DNA of 64,000 nt. Source: Pogostemon cablin (taxonomy: Eukaryota > Streptophyta > Magnoliopsida > Lamiales > Lamiaceae). Every line of letters begins with the position of its first letter. Positions within the stretch are counted from its first letter, which is position 1. Below, piece after piece: positions 21,164 to 33,220 of the stretch. Location of the stretch: positions 24,992,064 to 25,056,063 of the forward strand of contig CM042997.1 of assembly GCA_023678885.1 (NCBI GenBank), in the 5' to 3' direction. A program made the position numbers and the translations under genes. The notes under the pieces are model-generated. The model was not told the origin of the DNA. It worked only from the letters and a program-made list of their open reading frames with translations, and made no database searches.

Positions 21164-23253
21164 AACGTCTTCTCTATGATGAGAGAGAAAGATATGGCAA
21201 CTGCATACAGGTAACAGAAGTATGTGCATAATTTGGAGTAGTAAATACTCCTCGATGGAAGATTTTTTTTTCCATTTTTTTTTCTTCACTAAATTAGGTT
21301 ATGATACTTTTTAGAAGAAAATGGGTGTAGTGCCCTTATTCATTTTTTTTTCTTTTATTCTAATTTTAAAATTATTTTTAAAATGTTCAAGTTTACATAA
21401 ATATCCTTGATTCGGTTTGCAACTCGGTTAAATTAAATGTGACTCAATTGTCGATTATACATTTTTTATAACTCGTTATAAGTATTAGGGGTGTTCAGTT
21501 ATGGAAAATGATATAAATTTTTTAAAAGTCCATATTGAAAATTAGGTACGAATTTTTATAAATAGAAAATCTAATACCTATCAAAATTCGGTTCAATAAT
21601 CATACGGTTTTCTTATAATTCAATATGGTTCGGAACGAATTTTTGATTGTGTTTGGATTCATACCGTTCGGATCGGTGCGATTCAGTGTTATGGATTTAC
21701 TTTTGCACACATTATCTATCGTCCTTCCATCTTAGGCCATCAAATCAAGTAAACCATTCTCTTTATTTTTTCTCCATTTATGCCCTATTTATTTTTAAAT
21801 TAGATCAAATATACCCCTTTTTAACTTTTTTTTATAAATAAATTAATGAAACCCTACAAGCAAGAAAAACTAATGAAATGACTACTGATTTCTTTTTCTT
21901 TCTTTTTCTCCAAATACATCTACTCTTTTAATACAAATTTAAAGAATATACAAAATTTACCAGCTCGTTGACATTTTTTAATATCAAATTAGGATGACAT
22001 TTTATGATATTTATTAAACTTTATTTTAGTTGTTGTATTCAATCGAGAGTCAGGACCAGGGTCGAGGTCTGGAAAATCCTTCATTGCCATTGACAACATA
22101 AGACATGTATAAATTTTTCGTATTTATATGCTTTTAAGGTTTTGAAGAGGTTTGGGAATTGGAATTTAAATATATTTTCTACGCTGGAAATTTTGCTCAA
22201 TTTTTGTTTTCGAAAAAATATTTTATTTTAAAATTTTAAAATTATGCCTTCTTTTTGGATGGATCCGCTCAGCGATTGTCTATAATTAGCAAACACTCAC
22301 AAACTTTATTTTCAAGTTTCAACCATTATTTTTTTAAGTATATGAAAAATTATTTTTTAGAAATATAATTATTTTAGATGAAAAAATTACTCTTTAAATT
22401 ATTGTAAACACTAATTTATGAATTATTTTATTCTTTAAATACTAATTTTTTATATGTCAAAAAATAATTTTATAAAAATAGGGTTCATGTGAACCCGATT
22501 CACATTAGATTCACTCTCGTCAATTTGTTGTTTGTGCATAGGTTTTGAAATTGAAAATTAATTAATTTTTTGTGTAATTGCATTGCTTAAGTAAAAGAAA
22601 AGGAAGGAGTAAGAAATTGAATGTTGATTTTTTATTAAAGAGTTTCATTGTTTTATTTTGAAAAGAAAATGGCATATTTGATATAATTTAATTTAAAAAT
22701 AAGAAGGGTTTAAATGAAGAAAAAATAAAGTAATCTTGTGGTATAAAGTGGAGGACATATTAGACCTTTGCTCTTTAAAACATCACAAAATAATAAAAAT
22801 GTCATGTATAATTTTATTTATTAATCATAACAATTTTATTTACTTTTCTCTTTATATTACATAATTTAATTTAAATTTTCTTACATTATACGTGTAAAAA
22901 ATCATTTTTTTGAATCCACGCACTCACATACACATGTAAAAAAGGAAATATTATTTTATATGAAGCGTGTAATTGAATTAGTGATGTGTGTGAGTCAATT
23001 CTTTTTACAAATGGAGAATAAATACTTTTAGGGTAGATTCAAAATAATAAAATAAATACTTTTTGAACCAATGAATATATGAAGAAATATTTTAATAATA
23101 ATGTGTCGCATTTTTTTTTTTAATCTGTCACTAACAGAATGAGTATAATTTATGATGTATTTTAGCTATAAATGTAAGGCCTAATACATATGCCTAATTA
23201 AAAATGTTTTACACTTTCACACAATATATAATTAAAAATGGACTCATCACCTA

Positions 23254-23474
23254 CTCCCTCCATAACTTTAAAAATGGTCTTTTTTCTATTTTAGGCATCC
23301 CATTCAAAGAGTCTCCTTTTCTTTTTTATATACATAGGACACACATCCATTAATACAATTAAAATATGTGACCTCACTCCCACTAATACAACTATCCACC
23401 ACACATTAAATAATAATACGTTTTAATTCACGTGCCAAAAAACAAAAGACCCTCTTAGTGAGGGACGGAGGGAA
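23254..23474. mobile_element. Stowaway MITE
   Basis: The left end CTCCCTCC follows TA (23252-23253). The right end GGGACGGAGGGAA precedes TA (23475-23476). The interior, including TTCAAAGAGTC and CTTTTTTATATACAT, closely resembles the element at 33278-33504, so both are one subfamily. Confidence 0.7.
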
Positions 23475-24412
23475 TAAATGTTTTGCGCCTTGATCAAAAT
23501 CCTTTAACGTTTTTTTTTTAAATAATACATATTACTCTTTTAAATGTAAATATAAAAAATTACAATATATTGAGAACAACATGTTTATTCAAAATAATAA
23601 TAGTAATTTATAACTTTAAAGAATATATATATGTGTTAACAACTTGCAAGGTGATTTGGATAAATACATTCCCCTTAAAATTATTTTTAGGATTCCACTT
23701 AATCAATGTCGGCTAAACTATTGTATACAGTTTGGGGGTGGTTGAAGTATTTTCTTGCTATAAAAAATTTCAGTCTAAAAAGTAGAAAAGGGAAAAAGGA
23801 TTAATCAGATACAAATTTAAATTGAAAGTAAAATTACAAGCAAAACTTGTCAAATAATAAGACCCTTTTGCACCTAACAAAATATATGACCAGACAAAAC
23901 TTTTTATAAAAAAATAGTTTTTTATTTTTTTATCAAATATATTCCAATTTAATTTTCATCAAAAAAATTACCACTTTTTATTTGAATTCAAGATATTTTA
24001 TTTAATAAATACAAATATAAGTGTATTTACATATATATTTATGTTGTACATTTTTAATTAAAAAAATTAAATTAAATTTTATACATATATTTCCTCTATC
24101 CCAATAAATTTTTTCTCTATTTTCTTCCTTGTTTATCCTATTACACTTTTTTTACTTTAAAAAATAGTAAAAAAATTTAAATAATAATCTCTTAATACAT
24201 CATAAAAGTTTTAAAATAAATAATCTCTTATACATCATATTTTAAAAAATGTTACTCTCAGTTAATATATATAACTTACTTTATCATTTAATTTACTATT
24301 ATTTAAAAAATACAATTTTATTCTCAAAAGCCAATAAAATTGATAAAAAAAATAACTTTTTTAAACTCCGTATTTCATATAATTAAAAATGAATAGTTTA
24401 CCCAATATATTA

Positions 24413-24575
24413 ACTTATATGTTGAGATTTCTTATCACATTAATGTTTCTGCCCAGAAAGAAAGGGTGCTAAGAACTAAAAATAGTTAAATTGACTTATA
24501 TGTTGAGATTTCACATTCAGTAATGTTTATTCCCAGAAAGAAGGATGCAGGGGAAAAAATAGTCAGATTGATCCA
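24413..24575. repeat. Imperfect 81-bp tandem duplication
   Basis: ACTTATATGTTGAGATTTC starts two successive units (24413 and 24494). Each continues into TAATGTTT...CCCAGAAAGAA and AATAGTYA. There are two copies only and no coding content. Confidence 0.6.
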
Positions 24576-26138
24576 ATATGTAATATTAGAGTGTTACTGC
24601 TAATTAAAGAACAAGCACCAGATGAGCAGAATACAAAAATGAAAACCTAAAACCTGGAAGAAAGAAAATATTCGGTTGAACAAGCAAGCTCAACGCGCTA
24701 TTGCAGCTGCACAATTTGAGCGAGGAGCAGCATTCTACAAAGGAATTAAATATTAAATACTAAATATTATACGTTAAAGATATTTTAAAAATATATATAT
24801 CAATAATCAATTTGTTAAAATAATATTGATAGTTTTATAATTTTCAAATAAAATTGGATATTATATAATTATTTATTAATTATTCAACTAATTAAATTTA
24901 AAAAAAAATATACACAATGAATAAAATTTTTATTCGTTATTCATATTTTTTAAATAAAAATCTAATTATATATGTTATATTTCAAATAGTATTAAACTTT
25001 AAATACTTTAAATTTAAAATATAATGAAAGAAGTTTTTTATACTTACTTTAATAAATATTTTAAAATATTTAATAATATTAAATTATATTAAAAAACACT
25101 TGTATTTTAAAAAATAGATAATTTTTTTAATATTTGTTAAGAATATTATTTTTTAAATGAAATCGGATTTTTATAATTATTTATAGCTATTCAACTAATT
25201 GAATTTTGTAAAAAAAATTATCACAATGTAATACTATATTTTTATTGAGTATGTCTTGCGTGAGATCGTCTCATGTAAAACCATTTTATACTTTTAAAAT
25301 AATTTTTATTTTCGCTATAAAACAATATCATTTTCACCATAAAATGTTATCACTTTTAATTTATACTATAAATTATTCATGAAATAGCATTATTACTTTT
25401 CTTTAATTAAGTATCACTTTTTATTATAAAAGTTTTCATTTATTTTAATTATACTCCATATTATCTTTATAAATAGTTAAAAACTTAAAATACTTTAAAT
25501 TTAATATCAAATTAAGGAAGTTTTTTATACTTATCTTTAATTAATATTTAGAATATTTAATGATAAATTAGATTAAACCCCGTCTTCATAAAATTGCATT
25601 TCATTAGATAATTAGATATATTAAGATTTTTTGATTAGGTTTTACAAAATATAAATTTCATGAAATACAAGATTAAAAATCATAGATTATTATATAATAA
25701 TTATTATTTTTATTGAAGAAGAAATCGTAGATTTAATTATTATTTAATGCATGAAAATCCAGTATTGAATTGTAGTCGGCTGTAAAATGTTAACGTAATT
25801 GACCAAATTAATTCTCAATTAACAATAATTAAGTCCACGTGTCACATAATTGCAAGTAGTGATGAAGTAGTAATTTAGGATGGTTTGTCATATAAATCGC
25901 AACGAAATTCAATCAACCAGTACTCCTTGCCTAATTTTGTCCATTTTCTAAATGTTTTATTCCAGTTTATTTCATCTTTTTGTTATCAATAACGTCAGGA
26001 ATATTATTATAATAATAATAATGCAAAGCGTGGATGTACTTTATATATATATATATTATTAATCCTTTGAGATATTACTCATTTCAAAATATATAAATAA
26101 AGAAAGTATGAATTTATTCAACAGACTAATTTAAAAAA

Positions 26139-26581
26139 GGGCAAAAACTCCTGTACACCCGGTCGCACGGACCACATTTCGTGTGCCTTTAGAATTTTGT
26201 GTTAAATTGTATACCCTTTAGTATACAGATGTGTACCCTTTATTTTCTAAAGAAAATTATTGTGTGTATCTGGGCGCATGGACAACACTCCGTGCGCCTT
26301 TAGAATTGTGTTAAATTGTATACCCTTTAGTATAACACTCCGTGCGCCTTTAGAATTGTGTTAAATTGTATACCCTTTAGTATAAAAATGTGTACCCTTT
26401 ATTTTCTAAAGAAAAAAATATTAATGAAAAGTGTATACCCTTTAGAACAAAATAGTATACCTTTTATTAATTAAAATATATACCTTTTAGACCAAAGTAA
26501 TGTATCCTTACCCATAATACTAAATTTCTAAAGGCGCACGAAATATATTCCCGTGCGCCCGGGCGCACGCAAGCCTCACTC
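26139..26581 (-). mobile_element. Mutator-like MITE, copy 2 (9-bp TSD)
   Basis: It is the reverse orientation of the element at 14005-14301. It starts GGCAAAAACTCCTG and ends GCACGCAAGCCTCACTC. A 9-bp TSD TTTAAAAAA flanks it (26130-26138 and 26582-26590), although A-rich sequence makes this TSD less informative alone. Inside, a 51-bp unit with CTCCGTGCGCCTTTAG and GTATACCCTTTAG is tandemly duplicated (about 26286-26387), which explains much of its greater length (443 versus 297 bp). It is non-coding. Confidence 0.75.
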
Positions 26582-26590
26582 TTTAAAAAA

Positions 26591-27499
26591 AAAATGGTAG
26601 TTTTCAAGATTTAACGTAATACTTCACATGCATAAATAAATTAATAAAATACTTTTTTATCTCATAATAATGTTACATATTTTTTAATTTGAAAGTGTCA
26701 TTTGAATAGTTACATTTTTTTTGGTATAAAATATTCACATAAAACAATTAATATATTTTTACAGATCCACACACAACATTAATATAATTATATTACTCAG
26801 TGCACATTAAAATATTACTCATATCTTTCAACATACTACACAATAAAATATTATATTTTTTAATATTCACACAAAAAAATACACGTAACATTATGACAAA
26901 ACAGTCGAAGTATACGATTTTACAAAATAAAAAATAAAAAATTTGGTGAGGGCAATTCCACATAATCCTCTGTGATATACCTTAAAAATCAGAAAAAAGT
27001 GTTGTCTAAAGTGGACTACCACTGTAATTTGCTAGGAATGAATAAAGTGGATTATTTCAGATATATTCTATAGTAGTGATAATTAAAGTTGGTCAAACGC
27101 GTTTGAGAGAGATTTTAACATAAACATTTGGAGGGTGAGGTTAAGATACTTTCCAGGAAAATCGTGTCTTTTGAAAATGCGACATTAATCACTTCATATG
27201 TTGATGCGTTTTGAGGGGTATACCTACTACAAGTTCTTGGAATTTTAAAAATCTAGTCAACAAATTATGAGTATTTTGATTCATATTTTCTGTCTTTTCT
27301 TTAACCACTGCCATCTTAGAGTAAGAACACCATTTAATTCTATAAATCATCCAAAAAAACGATAGTAATAATATAAATTTAATTAATTTAACATAAAGTG
27401 AAGACATATCTTAAAAAAAAACTAAAAGCAAATGAATTTTCACTATAAAGTTGTTTTCCAAAGCCCATATAAACTATAAATAAACATACTACAAATCTA
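26591..27499. other. AT-rich intergenic DNA
   Basis: No gene, RNA gene or bounded element is recognised. A 72-codon ORF on the - strand (27407-27189) has no visible domain and normal background composition. Confidence 0.3.
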
Positions 27500-27750
27500 C
27501 TCCCTCTATCTTCTTTCAAATGACACACTTTTCATTTTGGGTTGTTCCACAAAAGTTTGCACATTCCAAAAAAAGTAAAAAGTAAAAATCAATCACCATT
27601 CCTCATACACTTTATTTACAAAAAATTATCTCTACCTAACATACTTTATCATTTATTTATTAAAAAAATATCATTATTCCCCTAAAAATTACCACTTTTT
27701 TAATCTCCGTGCCGGAATTGGAGGTGCAATCTTTTGTGGGACGGATGGAG
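27500..27750. mobile_element. Stowaway MITE
   Basis: The left terminus CTCCCTCTATC follows TA (27498-27499). The right terminus GGGACGGATGGAG precedes TA (27751-27752). The 251-bp interior is non-coding and AT-rich. Confidence 0.7.
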
Positions 27751-27937
27751 TACATTTTAATTTTAAAACTATCATCTTTTTTTTTCAAGTACATATAACA
27801 TACTTTATGCTTTATTTATCACTTAAAATATTAAATAATTCCAAAAAAAAAATCAATAAAATTATTGAAAAAACACTCACTCCACCCTCTTAACGTATAC
27901 CGGTATACTTTCTTTTCAAAAATTAACGCATAGGATG

Positions 27938-29867
27938 TGTAGGCACCTGAATTTTATTGCCTATTAAATAAAATATGTGGTAAATTAATGCAATAATTAT
28001 CAATTAATTATTTATTTATTAAGGAATTTAAATAAATTAATTCATAAAATAAATGAGTAAATAATTGATAATTAAGCCTTATCCAGTCCAGCAGGCTTAG
28101 TTAAAGGAAAAAAGCCCAACATATCTTTTAAAGGAGAAAATATCTCTCAAGTGGTTATTTTCTCTACATATAAATAAGGGTCTTCAGTCCTCATTCCAAA
28201 CACACCAAAAATATCTGAAGACGCGCTTCTGAAGAGATCAAGAATACGAGCAGTGCTCCCTTGAGATCTTCAAGCATCTTCAAGTCAAGACTTAAGATCT
28301 TCAAGTCAAGAACGGTCTGCGATCAGAGATCAAGGTTCTAAGCCCCTCCGATCCGGCGTTCTTCCATCCAACCCCTCCAATCAGAGATCAAGATTCTAAG
28401 CCCCTCCGATCCGGCGTTCTTCCATCCAACCGCCTCCGATCAGAGATCAAGTTTCTAAGCCCCTCCGATCCGGCGTTTTTCCATCCAACCGCCTCCGATC
28501 AGAGATCAAGATTCTAAGCCCCTCCGATCCGATGTTCTTCATATCAAATTCATCCAGCAGTCTCCGTGAAGTCAACATTCTACTAAATTGAACAGCATTC
28601 TTCACAACAAATCTTCAAGTCAACGTTTTATCCGAACAAAGGCTCGACGCCTCCGGATAAATATTTTAAAGCTTCAAGTCAACCCCGAGCACGAGCACGG
28701 ACAATCTTCATCCGAAGATCCGGCTAAGAAAGTTGATAAAGTCAAAGAAGTCAACTCAAGAGAGGAATCAGAGGATAGCTAGAAACTGTTTACTTAAATT
28801 CTCAAGTTTAATCCATCTCGGATTACCATAGCTAGAAACTGTTTACTTAAATTCTTAAGTTTAATCCATCTCGGATTACCATGGTAATCCGAGATGGATT
28901 AAACTTGAGAATTTAAGTAAACAGTTTCTAGCTATCCTCTGATTCCTCTCTTGAGTTGACTTCTTTGACTTTATCAACTTTTTGAGCCGGATCTTCGGAT
29001 GAAGCTTGTCCGTGCTCGGGGTTGACTTGAAGCTTTAAAATATTTATCCGGAGGCGTCGAGCCTTTGTTCGGATAAAACGTTGACTTGAAGATTTATTGT
29101 GAAGAATGCTGTTCAATTTGGTAGAACGTTGACTTCACGGAGACTGCTGGATGAATTTGATATGAAGAACGTCGGATCGGAGGAGCTTAGAATCTTGATC
29201 TCTGATCGGAGGCGGTTGGATGGAAAAACGCCGGATCGGAGGGGCTTAGAACCTTAATCTCTGATCGGAGGCGGTTGGATGGAAGAACGCCGGATCGGAG
29301 GGGCTTAGAACCTTGATCTCTGATCGGAGGCTGTTGGATGGAAGAACGCCGGATAGGAGGGGCTTAGAATCTTGATCTCTGATCGGAGGCGGTTGGATGG
29401 AAGAACGCCGGATCGGAGGGGCTTAGAACCTTGATCTCTGATCGCAGACCGTTCTTGACTTGAAGATGCTTGAAGATCTTAAGTCTTGACTTGAAGATGC
29501 TTGAAGATCTTAAGTCTTGACTTGAAGATGCTTGAAGATCTCAAGGGAGCACTGCTCGTATTCTTGATCTCTTCATAAGCGCGTCTTCAGATGTTTTTGG
29601 TGTGTCTGGAATGAGAACTGAATGCCCTTATTTATATGTAGAGAAAATAACCACTTGAGAGATATTTTCTCTTTTAAAAGATATGTTGGACTTTTTTCCT
29701 TTAATTAAGCCTGCTGGACTGGATAATGCTTAATTATCAATTATTTACTCATTTATTTTAGGAATTAATTTATTTAAATTTTTTAATAAATAAATAATTA
29801 ATTGATAATTATTGCATTAATTTGCCACATATTTTATTTAATAGGCAATAAAATTCAGGTGCCTACA
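27938..29867. mobile_element. Palindromic LTR pair joined tail to tail, 5-bp TSD
   Basis: The outer ends are TGTAGGCACCTG and CAGGTGCCTACA, flanked by GGATG on both sides (27933-27937 and 29868-29872). TG...CA ends with a 5-bp TSD are the mark of LTR integrase. The two arms (944 and 986 bp) are inverted copies that meet at 28881/28882 (GGATTACCA/TGGTAATCC). Each arm looks like an LTR: a TATAAATAAGG promoter core (28169-28179, mirrored near 29627-29637), a transcribed-like body with about 60-bp tandem repeats (GATCAGAGATCAAG ... CTCCGATCCGGCGTT, about 28321-28560 and 29170-29450), and a CA-type 3' end at the junction. The left arm carries a 53-bp tandem copy of that end (28776-28828 and 28829-28881). 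ORFs of 64 and 62 codons lie on opposite strands in the two arms; they are one sequence mirrored and are not taken as genes. Confidence 0.75.
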
Positions 29868-30310
29868 GGATGTTATACTTTAAAGATTTTTTCTTTTATC
29901 CTTAATTATCTTTAATTTAAAATTACTGTATAATAACATTATGTAATTTTGAGTAATTTTTAGAAATTTTGTTATTGAATGTGGAATCTACATTTACGAT
30001 GCAATATAATATAACTGGTTAATATGACAATAAATGAATATATTTTATGTAGAAGAGAATAATTTTTTAAATAAGGTAAAAAAAAGAAAAGAAAAAAAGG
30101 ATAATATACCATCATGTCTTCCTTGTAAGCCCATTTTTATTGACCCTTGGATGTTCTCTAGATGACTCCACGTCATAAACTAGCTTACAAAATGCCACAT
30201 AAGTTTTACGTTATTTTATTTTTTAATTTTTCCAAGTGTTTGTTTTTTAGCATCGACTAGAACTAATCATTCTTTCTCAAAGTGTACAAATACATCGTGT
30301 ACAAAAGTTA

Positions 30311-30459
30311 AGGTGATTATTGGGTGACATGTGTCACCCACGATCCTCTCACATGAGAAGATGGGGTCACATATCAGGGTGGCCCCCACCCAGATAGAGG
30401 TGGGGGCCACACTGATATGTGACCCCCATCTCCTCTGTGAGAGGGTCCTGGATAATCCC
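30311..30459. mobile_element. GTCACCC-type hairpin MITE, copy 1
   Basis: An imperfect inverted repeat, with TGGGTGACATGTGTCACCC and CTCTCACATGAG on the left and a mirrored TGTGACCCC ... CTGTGAGAGGGTCC on the right. The loop is rich in GTGGGGGCC. It shares its motif order with the near-perfect palindrome at 60261-60379. It is non-coding, and clear target-site duplications were not found. Confidence 0.55.
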
Positions 30460-30728
30460 ATAAGCAGGCCTCAAAAAATAATTATAGATTTGGACCATAT
30501 ACAGTGGAAAAAATTACCATGAGAAATTTATTACTTTTTGTGGATAATCTTATTGACCACACATAAATAAATAAAGAAATTAATGTTCACTTAATCGAGT
30601 TCAATAGTCTTCTAAAATAACCATCTCAACTTAATATTGAGTAGTTGATATTTTATACTACATTAGTATATTTAATATTCCCTACCAATAAAGTATTTAT
30701 TTGTTTTTTTTTTAATAATTAAAAAGTA

Positions 30729-30982
30729 TTTCCTATGTCCCGTTTCAAACTTTATGTTTGCTTTTTGCACGTAAATTAAATAATGTAGTATTTTATTGTG
30801 GAGTGAAGTGAGAGAAATAATATTTTAATGTAAAGTGGGTAGGTGTATTAGTGTGATGTGTGGGTCCATGGAGAGAGAAATAGTTAATTTGTGTGGGTCT
30901 CATTTACTAAAAAGAAAAATGTAAAGATTGAAATGGGACACCCAAATTAAAAATATGTAAACATTGAAATGAGACAGAGAGT
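30729..30982. mobile_element. Decayed Stowaway-like MITE
   Basis: The left end TTCCTATGTCCCG and the right end GAGACAGAGAGTG are degenerate Stowaway termini. The interior (AGTGTGATGTGTGGGTCCATG) matches that of better-preserved copies in this window. Limits are approximate. A further right-end fragment (GGAGGGAG) sits at about 31132-31139. Confidence 0.45.
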
Positions 30983-31347
30983 GTTATTATTTTATACAAA
31001 TCGAGTAGTTTTTATTAGTGATACTTAAGGGATAAAGCACTGGTGTGATATGATCCCTTTCCCAAAATAGAGAAATAAATATATTTAAAAAGAACACTCA
31101 AACTAATAAAATGAATGCTTTATTAGTGAAAGGAGGGAGTATATCATATCTTAGGTGGTGTTATTGAATGGGGTGCATATAGGGTTAAATTCTAAAATGA
31201 AATTACACAAATCCTAAGAGTAATTATTAGATATTCTTCTTTCTCGTGTTCACTCATGTAATGTAATACTCGATTCATCTCATAAACAATACAATTTCTT
31301 TTATATTTATGTCCCAAAACTAACTTCACACTTTCATAAATAAATAA

Positions 31348-31351
<4 letters not shown>

Positions 31352-31401
<50 letters not shown>
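31352..31401. repeat. (TA)n microsatellite, about 50 bp
   Basis: An uninterrupted AT dinucleotide run, preceded by a short (AAAT)n stretch. It is likely polymorphic. There is no gene nearby. Confidence 0.9.
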
Positions 31402-31410
<9 letters not shown>

Positions 31411-31512
31411 CTTTGACCCAATTACCCTATATTATATTGTCATTCCACCTTTAACTCATATAATTCACTTTCACCATTTATTGTAAATTTTGTAGAGGGA
31501 TAGTAAAATATA

Positions 31513-31812
31513 CTCCCTCCGTCCCCCGAAGTATTTCACACTTTCTTTTTTCATCCGTCCCTCAAAGTATTTCACACTTTACTTTTACTAAATTTGGCAA
31601 AAAATACATTATAACAATACACACTTTTTACACACATTCCAATATAATACTTACTTTTACTTACTTTTTCACATCTCCCAACAACTTTACACACATTTTT
31701 CATTAAATCAACTAAAATATATATTCTCTTTCTTACTTTATACATAAAAATACAAAATTTTCTTAAACTCCGCGCACACCAATACGTGAAATACTTGTTG
31801 GGACGGAGGGAG
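31513..31812. mobile_element. Stowaway MITE
   Basis: Matching ends CTCCCTCCGTCCC and GGGACGGAGGGAG lie between TA dinucleotides (31511-31512 and 31813-31814). Length is 300 bp. The motif GTATTTCACACTTT is tandemly repeated just inside the left end. It lies 43 bp from a SINE. Confidence 0.8.
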
Positions 31813-31855
31813 TATACTATATACCATCCACATTCACTATATACTATATACTAGT

Positions 31856-32072
31856 TGCCTAGCTCAAGTGGTAGAGGGGAGGTGGAAAGACCTTCCAACT
31901 GAGTTTGGTTGCTGCAAAGTGGGGGTTCGTTTCATGCTTTTGGCATCTTGCAAGCACAAGTTTAACAGTGAGTCATCTCTATAAGCCACTTGAGGCACAT
32001 CCTGCTATTTACCTCCTCCATCAATCCCCAGGGCAGGAGCAGTGGAGCCCAAATAGTGGGGTACACCATTTT
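31856..32072 (+). mobile_element. Short tRNA-derived SINE, about 217 bp
   Basis: A box A-like TAGCTCAAGTGG (31860-31871) and a box B-like GGTTCGTTTC (31924-31933) sit near the 5' end. The 3' end runs into a T-rich tail (CCATTTTT). An exact 11-bp duplication TATATACTAGT flanks it (31845-31855 and 32073-32083). The body differs from the SINE at 20769-21163 (T-rich rather than A-rich tail), so it is a separate family. It carries no ORF. Confidence 0.75.
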
Positions 32073-32083
32073 TATATACTAGT

Positions 32084-33220
32084 GGTTCAATTTAATATTT
32101 GAGTGGAATCAGTGAGTATCCAAGGTGGCAACAAATGAAGGCAACTAGACAAGAGTTTGTCTTTGTTGTGTAATAAACACAACTCATGAAAGGAGATGGC
32201 CATACCTTTTAGGCAGAGTTGTATGTTTTTGGCAAGATTAATTGCTTTAAAATTATTGGACCTCATCTCTCTCCACCTAGAAAATAATGTATCATATTTT
32301 GCTTTTTTCTTCATATACCTATTTTCTTGGAGTTTTCTATGATTTCATTATTTGAAATTAATATTAATCATATGATTTTACGAGGGGACAATAGTGACAA
32401 TTAGTCATCCATCATCTTGTAAAAAAAAAAAAAGTTCTTGTTTGGAATGATGCAATGTTAAACTCAAGGTTGGTAGGATTCTAAATATACTACTAACCTA
32501 GTTAATTTAATCTCTTGCTTCATGTGTCTCATTGCAATTTGCAAAACATGCAACTATTTCCAAGTCAATCTGAATTATGAGTGTGACAATTGAATTTAAA
32601 CTATTTTTATACTTGGTTAAAATAGTTATTTCTTCAAAGTCTTCACCTAAAAGCATAAATATTAAATAATGTTAGCCAAAAATGCTAAAAGTGTAGTGGC
32701 TAGCCTCTAAGTACAATATTTGCTTTTGCAGCAAATACAGATAGTTGTTTCCTTTCTAGTTATCAGAAATCTGTCTACTCACATGATCTCTTCATAGTTT
32801 ATTAGATACTCTGTTGAATAATTGCTAATCAATCTAATCTAGTCACCCTTTTTAGTAGTAAAATAACAAAATGATGTGAAAATAACTTACTTCTTCCATA
32901 AAAAATTAACAAACTTTTCATTTTCCACCGTCCATCAAATTAGATGCATACTCTTTTTAGAAATTCATATACTAGTATTTCATAAAACTCGCTTTATTAA
33001 AAATCTTGTTCACTTTCATTTCATACTTTCTGGATTAGGCAAACTTGTGTGGGATGGATGTAAACAATTTTAGGTTTTTTTAATGAGTTATTATTTTCTA
33101 TTAAAGATGTTATCACTTTTATTTTAGAATGTTATCACTTTTTATTTATAATATAGATTTTTCATGACATAGTTCACACTTCCCATCACAGTACTGTTAT
33201 CACTTTTCATCAATTGAGTA
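32084..33220. other. Gene-free DNA
   Basis: No exon with recognisable similarity and no bounded element is seen up to about 33080. From about 33080 to 33220 lies a copy of the AT-rich dispersed repeat with GATGTTATCACTTTT (see 25253-25470 and 60870-61062). Confidence 0.35.

Larger units (their letters stand above)
21176..26138. other. AT-rich, gene-free DNA with decayed repeats
   Basis: No exon with family likeness is seen on either strand. It contains a Stowaway MITE (23254-23474), an 81-bp tandem repeat (24413-24575), a copy of a dispersed repeat with GTGAGATCGTCTCATG (about 25253-25470), and long A/T runs. A GGTTC/CGGTTCGGA-rich stretch near 21480-21700 may be an old transposon remnant, not classified. 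Confidence 0.4.

Noticed and set aside
28588..29116. Two similar 62-64 codon ORFs on opposite strands
   Set aside because: They are the same LTR sequence seen in both arms of the palindrome, with no known protein family; part of the repeat, not genes.
28321..29560. CRISPR-like array of about 60-bp repeats
   Set aside because: The units are adjacent, nearly identical and lack unique spacers; the context is a plant LTR.
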